In this document: one piece after another, positions 8,665-17,170 of the stretch | Position numbering within the stretch: position 1 is the first letter of the stretch | Layout of the letters: every line of letters starts with the position of its first letter | Source of the DNA: Leadbetterella byssophila_A | Lineage (GTDB): Bacteria; Bacteroidota; Bacteroidia; Cytophagales; Spirosomataceae | Assembly (NCBI GenBank): GCA_040394735.1 | Contig: JBEBRR010000009.1 | Span: 1 to 64,000, forward strand | Direction: 5' to 3' | Length of the DNA: 64,000 nucleotides | Position numbers and translations under genes: made by a program | The notes under the pieces: model-generated | Seen by the model: only the letters and a program-made list of their open reading frames with translations | What the model was told of the DNA's origin: nothing | Database searches by the model: none

Positions 8665-9201
8665 CTATATGGCGTACTCCCATTCCATTTCTTCAGGAAG
8701 ATACTCCACCAGCCCCTGCGGGGTTTTGCCTACGGCCACTCGACCGGAACGCACGAACTCTGTTATTCCGTACGGTTTCAGGTAGCGGAAAAACTCGAAG
8801 ATCTCTTCTTCCGTGCCGGTTTTTTCGATCACCACATAATCCAGCTCCCAGTATACCACCCAGGCTTTATAGACCTTATTAATAGTATCAATGTCAATAG
8901 GTTTGGCATTAACGGGAGTAGGGATTTTGAAAAGGGCGATCTCATTATAGACAATGTCATGGTTCAGGTAACCGAATACGGCCAGTACTTCCACTACCTT
9001 TCGGATCTGGCGCACCAGCTTCTCCACCTCTTCCCGTTTTTCATGCTTGATCACGATGGTAAAGCGGGACACCCCCTTTCTTACGGTTTCGGAAACCGTC
9101 AGGGAGTCGATGTTGATCCGCCTGCGGGTGAAAATGATGGTAATCTTATTCAACAGGCCCACCGCATTTTCACCGTAAACACATATGGTATATTGCGTCA
9201 T
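8665..9201 (-). CDS. ilvN: acetolactate synthase regulatory (small) subunit
   Basis: Regulatory subunit of acetohydroxyacid synthase, which confers valine feedback on IlvB. The N-terminal ACT domain (about 3-75) shows YTICVYGENAVGLLNKITI and RRINIDSLTVSET, and a C-terminal ALS_ss_C domain completes 178 residues. The length is normal for the IlvH/IlvN type. It starts 8 nt after the ilvB stop, indicating translation from the same mRNA. Confidence 0.95.
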   Translation of the reverse strand: MTQYTICVYGENAVGLLNKITIIFTRRRINIDSLTVSETVRKGVSRFTIVIKHEKREEVEKLVRQIRKVVEVLAVFGYLNHDIVYNEIALFKIPTPVNAKPIDIDTINKVYKAWVVYWELDYVVIEKTGTEEEIFEFFRYLKPYGITEFVRSGRVAVGKTPQGLVEYLPEEMEWEYAI

Positions 9202-9209
9202 CTTATTTT

Positions 9210-10946
9210 TTATTTTAACCGGATTTCAGATACACTGGTACCTGCCGGAACCATTGGGAATACATTTTCTTCTTTTTCTACCACTACTTCCAGCACATAA
9301 CCTTTGTCAGACAATAGCATCTGGTCCAACGCTTCGCTGAGGTCTTCACGCCGGGTTACTTTATTGGCCTCCAGGCCAAAGCCTCTGGCAATAGTGATAA
9401 AGTCGGGATTCTGAAGCTCCACGAATGAATAGCGTTTCTCAAAGAACAGATCCTGCCACTGGCGTACCATGCCCAGGAAATTATTGTTGAGAATCACCAG
9501 TTTTACGGCCAGGCCTGACTGGGCAATGGTGCCCAGCTCCTGGATGGTCATCTGGAAGCAGCCGTCGCCGATAAAGGCCACCACTTCTCTGTCAGGAGCG
9601 CCGAATTTAGCTCCCAGGGCTGCAGGAATGGCATAGCCCATAGTGCCCAGGCCGCCTGAAGCGATATAGGAGTGGGGTTTTCTGAAATCATAGTACCGGG
9701 CGGATACCATCTGGTGCTGGCCTACGTCTACCACGATACAGGCTTCTCCTTTGGTTTTTTCAGAGACCATTTTCACTACTTCCGCCATTTTGATCTGGCC
9801 TTCTGCTTTCAGGTCCCTGTCGGTTACCAGCTCTTTTTCGGGAGCTTCCAGCTTTCTGAATTCGCTTTTCCAGGAAGTAAAATCTCCTTGTTTCACCAGG
9901 GGCATCAGGAGCTTCAGTGCTTCTTTGGCATCTCCCACTACCGGAGCGTCGGCATTTTTGATCTTGTTGATCTCGGCAGGGTCGATCTCGATATGAACTA
10001 TTTTGGCCTGCGGGGCAAAGCGCTTGGCATCACCGGTTACGCGGTCGTCAAAGCGCATGCCTATGGCGATGAGCACGTCACATTTATCGGTCATGACATT
10101 CGGAGCGTACATACCGTGCATTCCCAGCCAGCCCATGTAGTTGGGGTGATCCACGGAAATCCCGGAAATACCCAGCAACGTACTGGCGCAGGGGATGTCT
10201 GTTTTTTCCACGAATTCCCTGAATTCGTCCATCGCCTGGGAGATCAGCACCCCGTGCCCGAACAGGATATACGGTCTTTTTGCCTTGTTGATCAGCTCTG
10301 CCGCTTTCTCTACCTGGTCAGCTTTGGGTGTAATCCTCGGGCTGTAGGAGATCAGCTTCTCTACTTTTTTGTACGAGAACGGGCGGGTCATTGACTTGAC
10401 CTGCGCATCCTTGGTGATGTCTATCAGTACGGGACCGGGTTTGCCTGACCGTGCAATAAAAAATGCTTTCGCCATTACGTCCGGAATTTCGTCCGGGTCG
10501 GTCACCTGGTAGTTCCATTTGCATATCGGCATGGTTACACCTATCACATCGGTTTCCTGGAAAGCATCGGTTCCCAGGAGTCCTGAAAATACCTGGCCTG
10601 TAACGGCTACAAGCGGTGTACAGTCAATAATGGCATCCGCAATAGGGGTGACCAGGTTGGTAGCTCCCGGGCCGGAAGTGGCCATACAAACCCCCACTTT
10701 TCCACTGGTTCTGGCAAAGCCTTCCGCCGCGTGGCCGGCGCCCTGCTCATGCCTGACAAGTACGTGGTTGATCCTGTCGGTGTAGTCGTAGAGCGCGTCG
10801 TAGATAGGCATGATAGCCCCGCCGGGATATCCGAAAATGAGGTCAACCCCTTCCTGAAGGAAAGATTCCATCAGGGCCTGGCCGCCGGAAAGAAATTTAA
10901 CCGGTTTTACCGCTTCCAGCATTTCTGTTTCTTCGCTTGTTTTCAT
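9210..10946 (-). CDS. ilvB: acetolactate synthase catalytic (large) subunit
   Basis: Thiamine-diphosphate enzyme that condenses two pyruvates, or pyruvate with 2-ketobutyrate, to open branched-chain amino acid synthesis. The catalytic glutamate is Glu67 in HEQGAGHAAEGFA. The C-terminal ThDP-binding motif begins GDGCFQMTIQEL and ends near NNNFLGMV. The 578 residues cover the three expected domains (N-terminal PYR, central FAD-binding, C-terminal PP). It lies between ilvD, 93 nt upstream across a repeat-containing gap, and ilvN. Confidence 0.97.
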   Translation of the reverse strand: MKTSEETEMLEAVKPVKFLSGGQALMESFLQEGVDLIFGYPGGAIMPIYDALYDYTDRINHVLVRHEQGAGHAAEGFARTSGKVGVCMATSGPGATNLVTPIADAIIDCTPLVAVTGQVFSGLLGTDAFQETDVIGVTMPICKWNYQVTDPDEIPDVMAKAFFIARSGKPGPVLIDITKDAQVKSMTRPFSYKKVEKLISYSPRITPKADQVEKAAELINKAKRPYILFGHGVLISQAMDEFREFVEKTDIPCASTLLGISGISVDHPNYMGWLGMHGMYAPNVMTDKCDVLIAIGMRFDDRVTGDAKRFAPQAKIVHIEIDPAEINKIKNADAPVVGDAKEALKLLMPLVKQGDFTSWKSEFRKLEAPEKELVTDRDLKAEGQIKMAEVVKMVSEKTKGEACIVVDVGQHQMVSARYYDFRKPHSYIASGGLGTMGYAIPAALGAKFGAPDREVVAFIGDGCFQMTIQELGTIAQSGLAVKLVILNNNFLGMVRQWQDLFFEKRYSFVELQNPDFITIARGFGLEANKVTRREDLSEALDQMLLSDKGYVLEVVVEKEENVFPMVPAGTSVSEIRLK

Positions 10947-10954
10947 ATTGTTTA

Positions 10955-11035
10955 TTAGCTGTCAGCCTTTAGCTGTCAGCTGTCAGTTGGCCTGTTAACA
11001 GGCTGAAAACTGATGGCTGATGGCTTATAGCTGTG
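10955..11035. repeat. AGCTGTCAG repeats between ilvD and ilvB
   Basis: Three copies of AGCTGTCAG (10957-10965, 10971-10979 and 10978-10986, the last two overlapping) are followed by imperfect inverted copies (CTGATGGCTGATGGC and TAGCTG). The whole can fold into an imperfect long hairpin. It looks like an extragenic palindromic repeat, and no operator function is implied. Confidence 0.5.
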
Positions 11036-11039
11036 TTTG

Positions 11040-12725
11040 TTACTTATCAGTCACACAGCCTTCATCAGCTGCGGATACGTTCTTAAAGTATTTCCTCAGT
11101 ACCCCTTTTTCAATAAACGGAGGTGTCAGGGGCTTCCAGCTTTTCCGTCTTTCGGCCAGCTCTTCATCAGGCACATGAAGGGTCAGCTCGCGGGTTTCGG
11201 CGTCAATGGTGATCCTGTCGCCGTCTTTTACAAGAGCAATGGTACCGCCTTCGTAGGCTTCAGGGGCAATGTGCCCTACCACAAACCCGTGGGTACCTCC
11301 GGAGAAACGCCCGTCAGTGATCAGAGCTACCTTATCGCCCAGCCCGGCCCCCATAACGGCAGAAGTAGGCTTCAGCATTTCGGGCATTCCCGGTCCGCCA
11401 CGCGGTCCTTCATAACGGATCACGATCACCTGGCCTTCCCTGATCTCTCCTTTGGCGATGGCGTCCAGCATTTCTTCTTCCTTATCACATACTTTGGCCA
11501 CTCCTTCAAACTTCAGGCCTTCTTTACCTGTAATTTTTGCGACCCCGCCTCTTTCGGCCAGGTTGCCGTACAGAATCTGGATATGGCCGCTGGACTTGAT
11601 GGGGTCATTCAGCGGATGCACGATTTTCTGGGCTCCAAAATCAAGTGAAGGAACATTCTCCAGGTTTTCGGCTACGGTTTTCCCTGAAATAGTCAGGCAG
11701 TCGTCATGGATCAGTCCCTCATTCAGCAGGTATTTCATGATGGCCGGAACGCCACCTATGGCCAGCACATCTTCCATATAATATTTGCCGGAAGGCTTCA
11801 GGTCGGCTAAGAACGGTGTCCTGTCGGAAATATCCTGGATATCCTTATAATTCAGGGGAACACCGGCGGCATGGGCAATGGCCAGGTAATGCAGCACGGC
11901 ATTGGTTGATCCGCCCAGGGCCATCACAACGGTCAGGGCGTTTTCAATCGACTTCCGGGTAATAATATCTCTTGGCCGGATGTTTTTCTCCAGCAGGTTT
12001 TTCATGGCTGCGCCGATGGCAATGCATTCGGCTATTTTGCCTTCGTGCGTGGCAGGGTAGGAAGAAGTGTCCGGAAGAGTAATCCCCAGTGCTTCCAATG
12101 AAGAGGCCATGGTGTTGGCGGTGTACATGCCGCCGCAGGCGCCCTGGCCCGGAATGGAATTCTGGATCACCCCCAGGTAGTCTTCGTCCGAGATGGCGTT
12201 ATTGATTTTTTTTCCGTAGGCTTCAAAGGCCGAAACGATGTCAAGCTTCTGGCCTTTATACGACCCCGAACGTACCGTACCTCCGTACACCATGATAGAC
12301 GGGCGGTTCAGCCGGGCCATCGCCATTATTGCGCCGGGCATATTTTTGTCACAGCCCACCACGGTGATCACCCCGTCATACCATTGGGCTGAAACCACGT
12401 TTTCTATTGAGTCGGCAATGATATCACGGCTGGGAAGCGAGAAGCTCATGCCGTCGTTTCCGTTGGTCATCCCGTCAGACACCCCGATGGTATGAAAGAT
12501 CAGTCCTACCATACCATTGGCCTGGATCCCTTTTTTAACGTGTACCGACAAACCATTCAGGTGAATGTTACAGGGGTTGCCTTCGTAGCCTGTACTGGCG
12601 ATCCCGATCTGCGGTTTGGCCATATCCTCCTGTTGAAGGCCTATGGCATATAGCATGGCCTGTGCTGCAGGATTGCTGACCTCCTGCGTAAGTGTTTTAC
12701 TGTATCTGTTAAGTTCTTCTGCCAC
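11040..12725 (-). CDS. ilvD: dihydroxy-acid dehydratase
   Basis: Iron-sulfur enzyme that dehydrates 2,3-dihydroxy acids to 2-keto acids, the third step for valine and isoleucine. Cluster-binding cysteines are visible in GCDKNMPGAIMA and GQGACGGMYTANTM. Residues such as GRFSGGTHGFVVGHIAPEA near the C-terminus are family-specific. The length of 561 residues is standard. It is the promoter-proximal gene of the ilv operon, and a 20-bp palindrome lies 20 nt upstream of its ATG. Confidence 0.97.
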   Translation of the reverse strand: MAEELNRYSKTLTQEVSNPAAQAMLYAIGLQQEDMAKPQIGIASTGYEGNPCNIHLNGLSVHVKKGIQANGMVGLIFHTIGVSDGMTNGNDGMSFSLPSRDIIADSIENVVSAQWYDGVITVVGCDKNMPGAIMAMARLNRPSIMVYGGTVRSGSYKGQKLDIVSAFEAYGKKINNAISDEDYLGVIQNSIPGQGACGGMYTANTMASSLEALGITLPDTSSYPATHEGKIAECIAIGAAMKNLLEKNIRPRDIITRKSIENALTVVMALGGSTNAVLHYLAIAHAAGVPLNYKDIQDISDRTPFLADLKPSGKYYMEDVLAIGGVPAIMKYLLNEGLIHDDCLTISGKTVAENLENVPSLDFGAQKIVHPLNDPIKSSGHIQILYGNLAERGGVAKITGKEGLKFEGVAKVCDKEEEMLDAIAKGEIREGQVIVIRYEGPRGGPGMPEMLKPTSAVMGAGLGDKVALITDGRFSGGTHGFVVGHIAPEAYEGGTIALVKDGDRITIDAETRELTLHVPDEELAERRKSWKPLTPPFIEKGVLRKYFKNVSAADEGCVTDK

Positions 12726-12738
12726 TGTTTTTGTTGTT

Positions 12739-12764
12739 TTCGCTATTAGCGAATATTCGCTAAT
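12739..12764 (-). promoter_or_regulatory. candidate operator upstream of ilvD
   Basis: ATTAGCGAATATTCGCTAAT (12745-12764) is a perfect 20-bp palindrome. The half-site TTCGCTA occurs again directly beside it (12739-12745), giving three alternating half-sites that can also pair as TTCGCT/AGCGAA. It sits 20-39 nt before the ilvD start, where it could control the whole operon. The binding protein is unknown, and the nearby LacI protein has a different operator beside its own gene. Confidence 0.6.
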
Positions 12765-12900
12765 TTCCTGTTTTGCACTTTACAAGTCTAAAAGAGAAGA
12801 AAGGATTATCAAAGAAAAAAGCAGAGAAATTTGCTTTTTGACTGGGAATTCCAACGGATTATAGGAAAAGTACAAAAACAAGAAGAAAATTCCGGTTGAA

Positions 12901-13914
12901 TCAGGTCCTGTCCCGGATTTTTAATACCGAATATACAAGCTCCTCTCGGTATTCAGGAGCATCGCCGGATAGCACTTCCTCTAGCAACTGCCCGGCTTTG
13001 AAGCCTATTTTATAGGGAAATTGCTCCACAGATGCGATCGGACCATTTTCTATGGAGTCGGTAAACGGCAAATTGGCAAAACTTAAAAAAGTGATATCTT
13101 TGTTCAGCACCAGCCCTTTGCCCCTTACTACTTTTATGGCGTCTAGGGCCACATAATCATTAAATGCAATGACGGCTTCCGGGGGAGTTTCCAGGCCCAG
13201 TATTTCTTCCATTTTCGCCATGGTATCTTCTTTGGAAAGATTGGTAGACCGGATATAGGCCGGCGAGGTTTCGAGTCCCAGTTCGTACATTCCCTGGAGG
13301 TAGGTATTCAGCCGCTCATCTGCTGAGAGGAGATAGGAGGGGCCGTTAAGCAGCGCGATCCGGCGCATTCCTTTCCGGTGCAGGAACTCTAGGCCCGATT
13401 TCAATCCTGTTTCCACTACCGAGCGCACCCGGAACGAAGGAAATCCTTTCGGAGTGCGGTCACAGAAGATGATGGGAATGCCGTAACGTTCCATCTTCTG
13501 GAAATGATCGTATTCATTGGTGGTGGCGGATAAGGAAACCAGCAGTCCGTCTACGCGTGCCCTTAAAAAATGTTCCACAGCCTTCTTCTCTTTCTCCATA
13601 TTGTCGCGCGACTGGCTGATAATGGCCTGGAAGCCCATCTGCTCGAGTACATCTTCAATCCCTTCGATCATAAGGGAAAAGTATTCTTCATGGAGGTTGG
13701 GCACCACTATTCCTACGGTAAAGGTGGTGTTTTTTTTGAGCATCTGCGCGGCCGAATTGCTGACATAATTCAGGTTCCGGGCCAGTTCAGACACCCTTTC
13801 ACGGGTTCTGAGGCCGATGCGCGGGTTTCCCTGCAGGGCCCTGGAAACCGTAGAAGGGGATACTCCCAGCAGGGAGGCGATTGTCTTTATGGTAACCGTT
13901 TCAGCCATCTTCAC
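12901..13914 (-). CDS. LacI family transcriptional regulator
   Basis: Sugar-responsive repressor or activator of 337 residues. The N-terminal helix-turn-helix (about 5-50) shows TIKTIASLLGVSPSTVSRAL, and the rest is a periplasmic-binding-protein-like sensor domain (about 62-337). The gene is divergent from the susC of a glycan utilisation locus, with a LacI-type operator between them, so the locus is its likely target. The inducer would be a sugar released from that glycan. Its own promoter (minus strand, TATTTTG after a TTG 20 nt upstream) lies near the operator, suggesting autoregulation. Confidence 0.9.
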   Translation of the reverse strand: MKMAETVTIKTIASLLGVSPSTVSRALQGNPRIGLRTRERVSELARNLNYVSNSAAQMLKKNTTFTVGIVVPNLHEEYFSLMIEGIEDVLEQMGFQAIISQSRDNMEKEKKAVEHFLRARVDGLLVSLSATTNEYDHFQKMERYGIPIIFCDRTPKGFPSFRVRSVVETGLKSGLEFLHRKGMRRIALLNGPSYLLSADERLNTYLQGMYELGLETSPAYIRSTNLSKEDTMAKMEEILGLETPPEAVIAFNDYVALDAIKVVRGKGLVLNKDITFLSFANLPFTDSIENGPIASVEQFPYKIGFKAGQLLEEVLSGDAPEYREELVYSVLKIRDRT

Positions 13915-13950
13915 TTGTTGTTCCCGCGGTATGATTTCCGCAGATTAATT

Positions 13951-13968
13951 TGTGCACACGTTTGCACA
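13951..13968. promoter_or_regulatory. LacI-type operator
   Basis: TGTGCACACGTTTGCACA is an 18-bp near-perfect palindrome with a central CG and TGTGCA/TGCACA arms, as recognised by many LacI proteins. It lies 37 nt upstream of the lacI ATG and about 100 nt upstream of the susC promoter. A second perfect palindrome, ATTTGAGCTCAAAT, is at 13984-13997. Confidence 0.65.
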
Positions 13969-14041
13969 TGCAAAATACATCAAATTTGAGCTCAAATCAA
14001 CCCTTTGCCCGGAATGTAGGGTCATTCCGGTAGATTATTCG

Positions 14042-14073
14042 TTTTTTATCTTATATGTGAATACATAATTTTG
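14042..14073 (+). promoter_or_regulatory. putative susC promoter of the GH20/GH29 locus
   Basis: TAATTTTG at 14066-14073 matches the Bacteroidota -7 box, with a T-rich -33 (14042-14045) 20 nt upstream. The predicted 5' leader is about 150 nt. I see no clear structure in that leader. Confidence 0.5.
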
Positions 14074-14233
14074 TAATGCAAAGAAAGTCGGAATAAAATT
14101 CATTATCCGGTGGGTTTTTCCGGAGGCTTCCCTCTGCCTGTCACTGAAGATAAACGAGCCCTTGATCGGCGGTTAAAAAGGCCTTGTAGATACCTTAACT
14201 CAAGCGAGTATTCAATTAAACAACTAAACAGAT

Positions 14234-17164
14234 ATGAAAGTAAAAGTTATTCTTTTATGCTTAATGTTTCTGTTCTTTCACGAACTGATGGCCCAGAAAT
14301 CAACGATCAGGGGGAAAGTGACAGAGGCAAACGGGGACCCGGTCGTAGGAGCGAGCGTGGTGGAAACGGGGACTACAAACGGTACCATGACCAACGCTTC
14401 CGGTGAGTTTACGCTGGAAGTGAGCAAGACGAACCCGGGGATCAGGGTTTCCTCTATTGGTTTTAAAACAGAGGAGATCAATGTGACCTCCTCTCCCGTG
14501 ACCATCACGCTGGCCTATGAGGACAGCCACCTGGATGAGCTGGTGGTTACGGGGTATTCCACCCAGAAGCAGGGCGAGATCTCGGCGTCTATTGTGAAAG
14601 TAAGCCAGAAAGAGCTCAGGGATGTCAAATCGCCCAACGTTTCTAACCTGCTGCAGGGGAAGATCGCCGGGGTAAATGTGGTGAACAGCACCGGCCGGCC
14701 CGGTGATAACGCCACTATCCGGATCCGCGGAAGGAGCTCCATTTCTTCGAGCTCGGATCCGTTATGGGTTATTGACGGAGTCATAGCCCACAGCACGCCG
14801 AATATCAACCCGAATGATATTGAGACGGTTTCCGTACTGAAAGATGCTGCCGCCACCACCCAGTACGGTTCACGGGGTGCCAACGGGGTGATCGTGATTA
14901 CGACCAGGAGAGCGGCCACCACGGGGGAGGGTACGTTCAGCATTAACCTGGCCTCAGGGGCCAGCCATTATAACCAGGGGAATTTTAAGCTGATGAACTC
15001 GCAGCAGATGTGGGATTATTACCAGACCTTTACCAACCCCAATGCCATCCCTTCCGGTATTACCCAGGAGGTTTTGAAAAATAATTACAACTGGCTGGAA
15101 AACGGCACCCAGGCCGGAATATTCCGGGATATCAGCGGAAGTTACGTGGGCAGGACGGATAAGACCTCGCTGTACGTAAGCGGCAATTACTATAAGGAAG
15201 AAGGCTCGGTAAAGGGCTTTGTGTATGACCGGCTGACCGCCCGGATGAATATGGATCACAAGCTTACAGAGAGGCTGACTTTTAGGCCCAAGCTCAACGC
15301 TTCGTATACCTCCACGGATAACCGGCAGCATTCGCTGTACGATATGTACCTGAATTTACCGTGGGATGCCCCTTATGGCGCTGACGGGAAAATACTGAAC
15401 CCGCAGGCGGGCGGAATTACCTGGTATGGCAGGGATAACCGGAACTACCTGTACGATCAGCAGTTCAATTACGGTAAGGGAGAAACCTTTGATATCCAGA
15501 CCAACCTTGACTTCTCCTACCGGATCAGCGACCAGCTCTCTTTCGAGTCGATGAATAACCTGGCTTACTATACCAATACCGGTATGTCGTATACCGATCC
15601 GCAGTCGAATTCCGGGTTATCCAATATCGGTTCGGTCAGCCAGTCGGCCAATAAAAGGATCGTCCGGTTTTTTAACCAGATGCTGAAATATGGAAATTCC
15701 TTTGGCAAGCATGATGTTTCGGCTTTCCTGGCATATGAATATTCGGATTACGTATATTCCGCTGTAGGAGCAACAGGAAAGGGGATAGCCCCTGGATCCG
15801 AGGTGATCGACAACGCCGCCGACTTCCTGGGCATGAGCGGTACGAAAAACGATTATGCCTTTCAGTCAGGCATTTTCCAGGTTAATTACGGGTTCAGCAA
15901 CCGGTATAACCTGCAGGCCTCTTACCGGCTCGACGGAAGCTCACGCTTCGGGGAAAGTAAACGTTACGGTAGCTTTTACGCCGTGAGCGGTGCCTGGAAT
16001 ATTCATAATGAAGCCTTTTTCAAGGCCGACGCCATCCATAACCTCCGGCTGAGGCTGTCGTACGGGGAAGTAGGGAATGTTCCAACCGGCCTGTACTCTT
16101 CTTACTCGCTGTATTCGCTTGACGGGCAGTATAACGGCCAGCCGGCGGCTATCCCGGGACAGTATGAAAACCGGCTGGTAAGCTGGGAAAAATCAAAGGA
16201 TGCTAACCTGGGGCTGGAGTTCGGGCTGTTCAACCGGCTCGACTTCACACTGGACCTGTATAATAAAAATACAGACGGTCTGCTGACCTATATCCGGTTC
16301 CCTTCTACGGCGGGGTGGTCGGGGTATTATCAGAACGTAGGCTCCGTAAAAAACAAAGGAGCTGAATTTTCAGTAAATGCCTCTGTACTGGGAGATGAAA
16401 GCCCGGTGAGCTGGAGCATAGGCTTTAATATAGCGCACAATAAAAACCGGATTGCTGAGCTCAAAGACGGGGCAGACATTCCGGATGCGAACAATGCCAA
16501 TAAAAGACAGTCGGAAGGGCGTGATATCGATTCGTGGTACATGCGGAAATGGGCCGGCGTTAACCCGGAAAACGGAGCTCCGCAGTGGGAAGTGATCAAT
16601 GCCACAACGGGTGAAATCACCCTCACTTCCAATTACAATTCGGCATCGCTGCAGTTCGTGGGTACTTCCACTCCTAAATTCCAGGGAGGCTTTAATACAC
16701 AGTTAGGCTTTAAAGGGTTTACGCTGAGGGCCAATATGGCCTTCCTGAAAGGTGCGTATGCCTATCACAGCGCCCGGGAGCTTTTTGATTCAGACGGTGC
16801 CTATCCTACCTATAACCAGATCGTGTTTCTGGACGGATGGTCCAGGTGGTCGGCGTCGAATCCTGATGCTACCCACCCCGCGGCTTCCTATAACAACACA
16901 AATGCTTCCAATAAGACCTCGTCCAGGTACCTGGAAGACGCCTCGTTTCTCCGTTTGAGAAATGTCACCTTCTCTTATGATATAGCCCCCGGTGTAGTTC
17001 AGAAGCTGAAACTGAAATCGGCCAGCCTGTATGTTTCCGGTGATAACCTGTGGATATCTACTCCCTTTTCAGGCATAGATCCCGAAGCGGCATTATTTGG
17101 GGATGCTACTTCACAGTACCCTTCGCCCAAGAGATTCTCATTCGGACTAAACGTTTCCTTTTAA
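14234..17164 (+). CDS. SusC-type TonB-dependent receptor (locus 1)
   Basis: Outer-membrane importer of oligosaccharides that works with the SusD lipoprotein encoded 6 nt downstream. In order: signal peptide (about 1-20, ending MAQ), CarboxypepD_reg domain (about 22-95), plug domain (about 110-230, with GKIAGVNVV and IRIRGRSSISSSSDPLWVID), and a 22-strand barrel ending in a terminal aromatic residue (LNVSF). The 976 residues are normal. With GH20 and GH29 genes in the same operon, the substrate is probably a fucosylated HexNAc glycan fragment. Confidence 0.93.
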   Translation: MKVKVILLCLMFLFFHELMAQKSTIRGKVTEANGDPVVGASVVETGTTNGTMTNASGEFTLEVSKTNPGIRVSSIGFKTEEINVTSSPVTITLAYEDSHLDELVVTGYSTQKQGEISASIVKVSQKELRDVKSPNVSNLLQGKIAGVNVVNSTGRPGDNATIRIRGRSSISSSSDPLWVIDGVIAHSTPNINPNDIETVSVLKDAAATTQYGSRGANGVIVITTRRAATTGEGTFSINLASGASHYNQGNFKLMNSQQMWDYYQTFTNPNAIPSGITQEVLKNNYNWLENGTQAGIFRDISGSYVGRTDKTSLYVSGNYYKEEGSVKGFVYDRLTARMNMDHKLTERLTFRPKLNASYTSTDNRQHSLYDMYLNLPWDAPYGADGKILNPQAGGITWYGRDNRNYLYDQQFNYGKGETFDIQTNLDFSYRISDQLSFESMNNLAYYTNTGMSYTDPQSNSGLSNIGSVSQSANKRIVRFFNQMLKYGNSFGKHDVSAFLAYEYSDYVYSAVGATGKGIAPGSEVIDNAADFLGMSGTKNDYAFQSGIFQVNYGFSNRYNLQASYRLDGSSRFGESKRYGSFYAVSGAWNIHNEAFFKADAIHNLRLRLSYGEVGNVPTGLYSSYSLYSLDGQYNGQPAAIPGQYENRLVSWEKSKDANLGLEFGLFNRLDFTLDLYNKNTDGLLTYIRFPSTAGWSGYYQNVGSVKNKGAEFSVNASVLGDESPVSWSIGFNIAHNKNRIAELKDGADIPDANNANKRQSEGRDIDSWYMRKWAGVNPENGAPQWEVINATTGEITLTSNYNSASLQFVGTSTPKFQGGFNTQLGFKGFTLRANMAFLKGAYAYHSARELFDSDGAYPTYNQIVFLDGWSRWSASNPDATHPAASYNNTNASNKTSSRYLEDASFLRLRNVTFSYDIAPGVVQKLKLKSASLYVSGDNLWISTPFSGIDPEAALFGDATSQYPSPKRFSFGLNVSF

Positions 17165-17170
17165 TCAATC

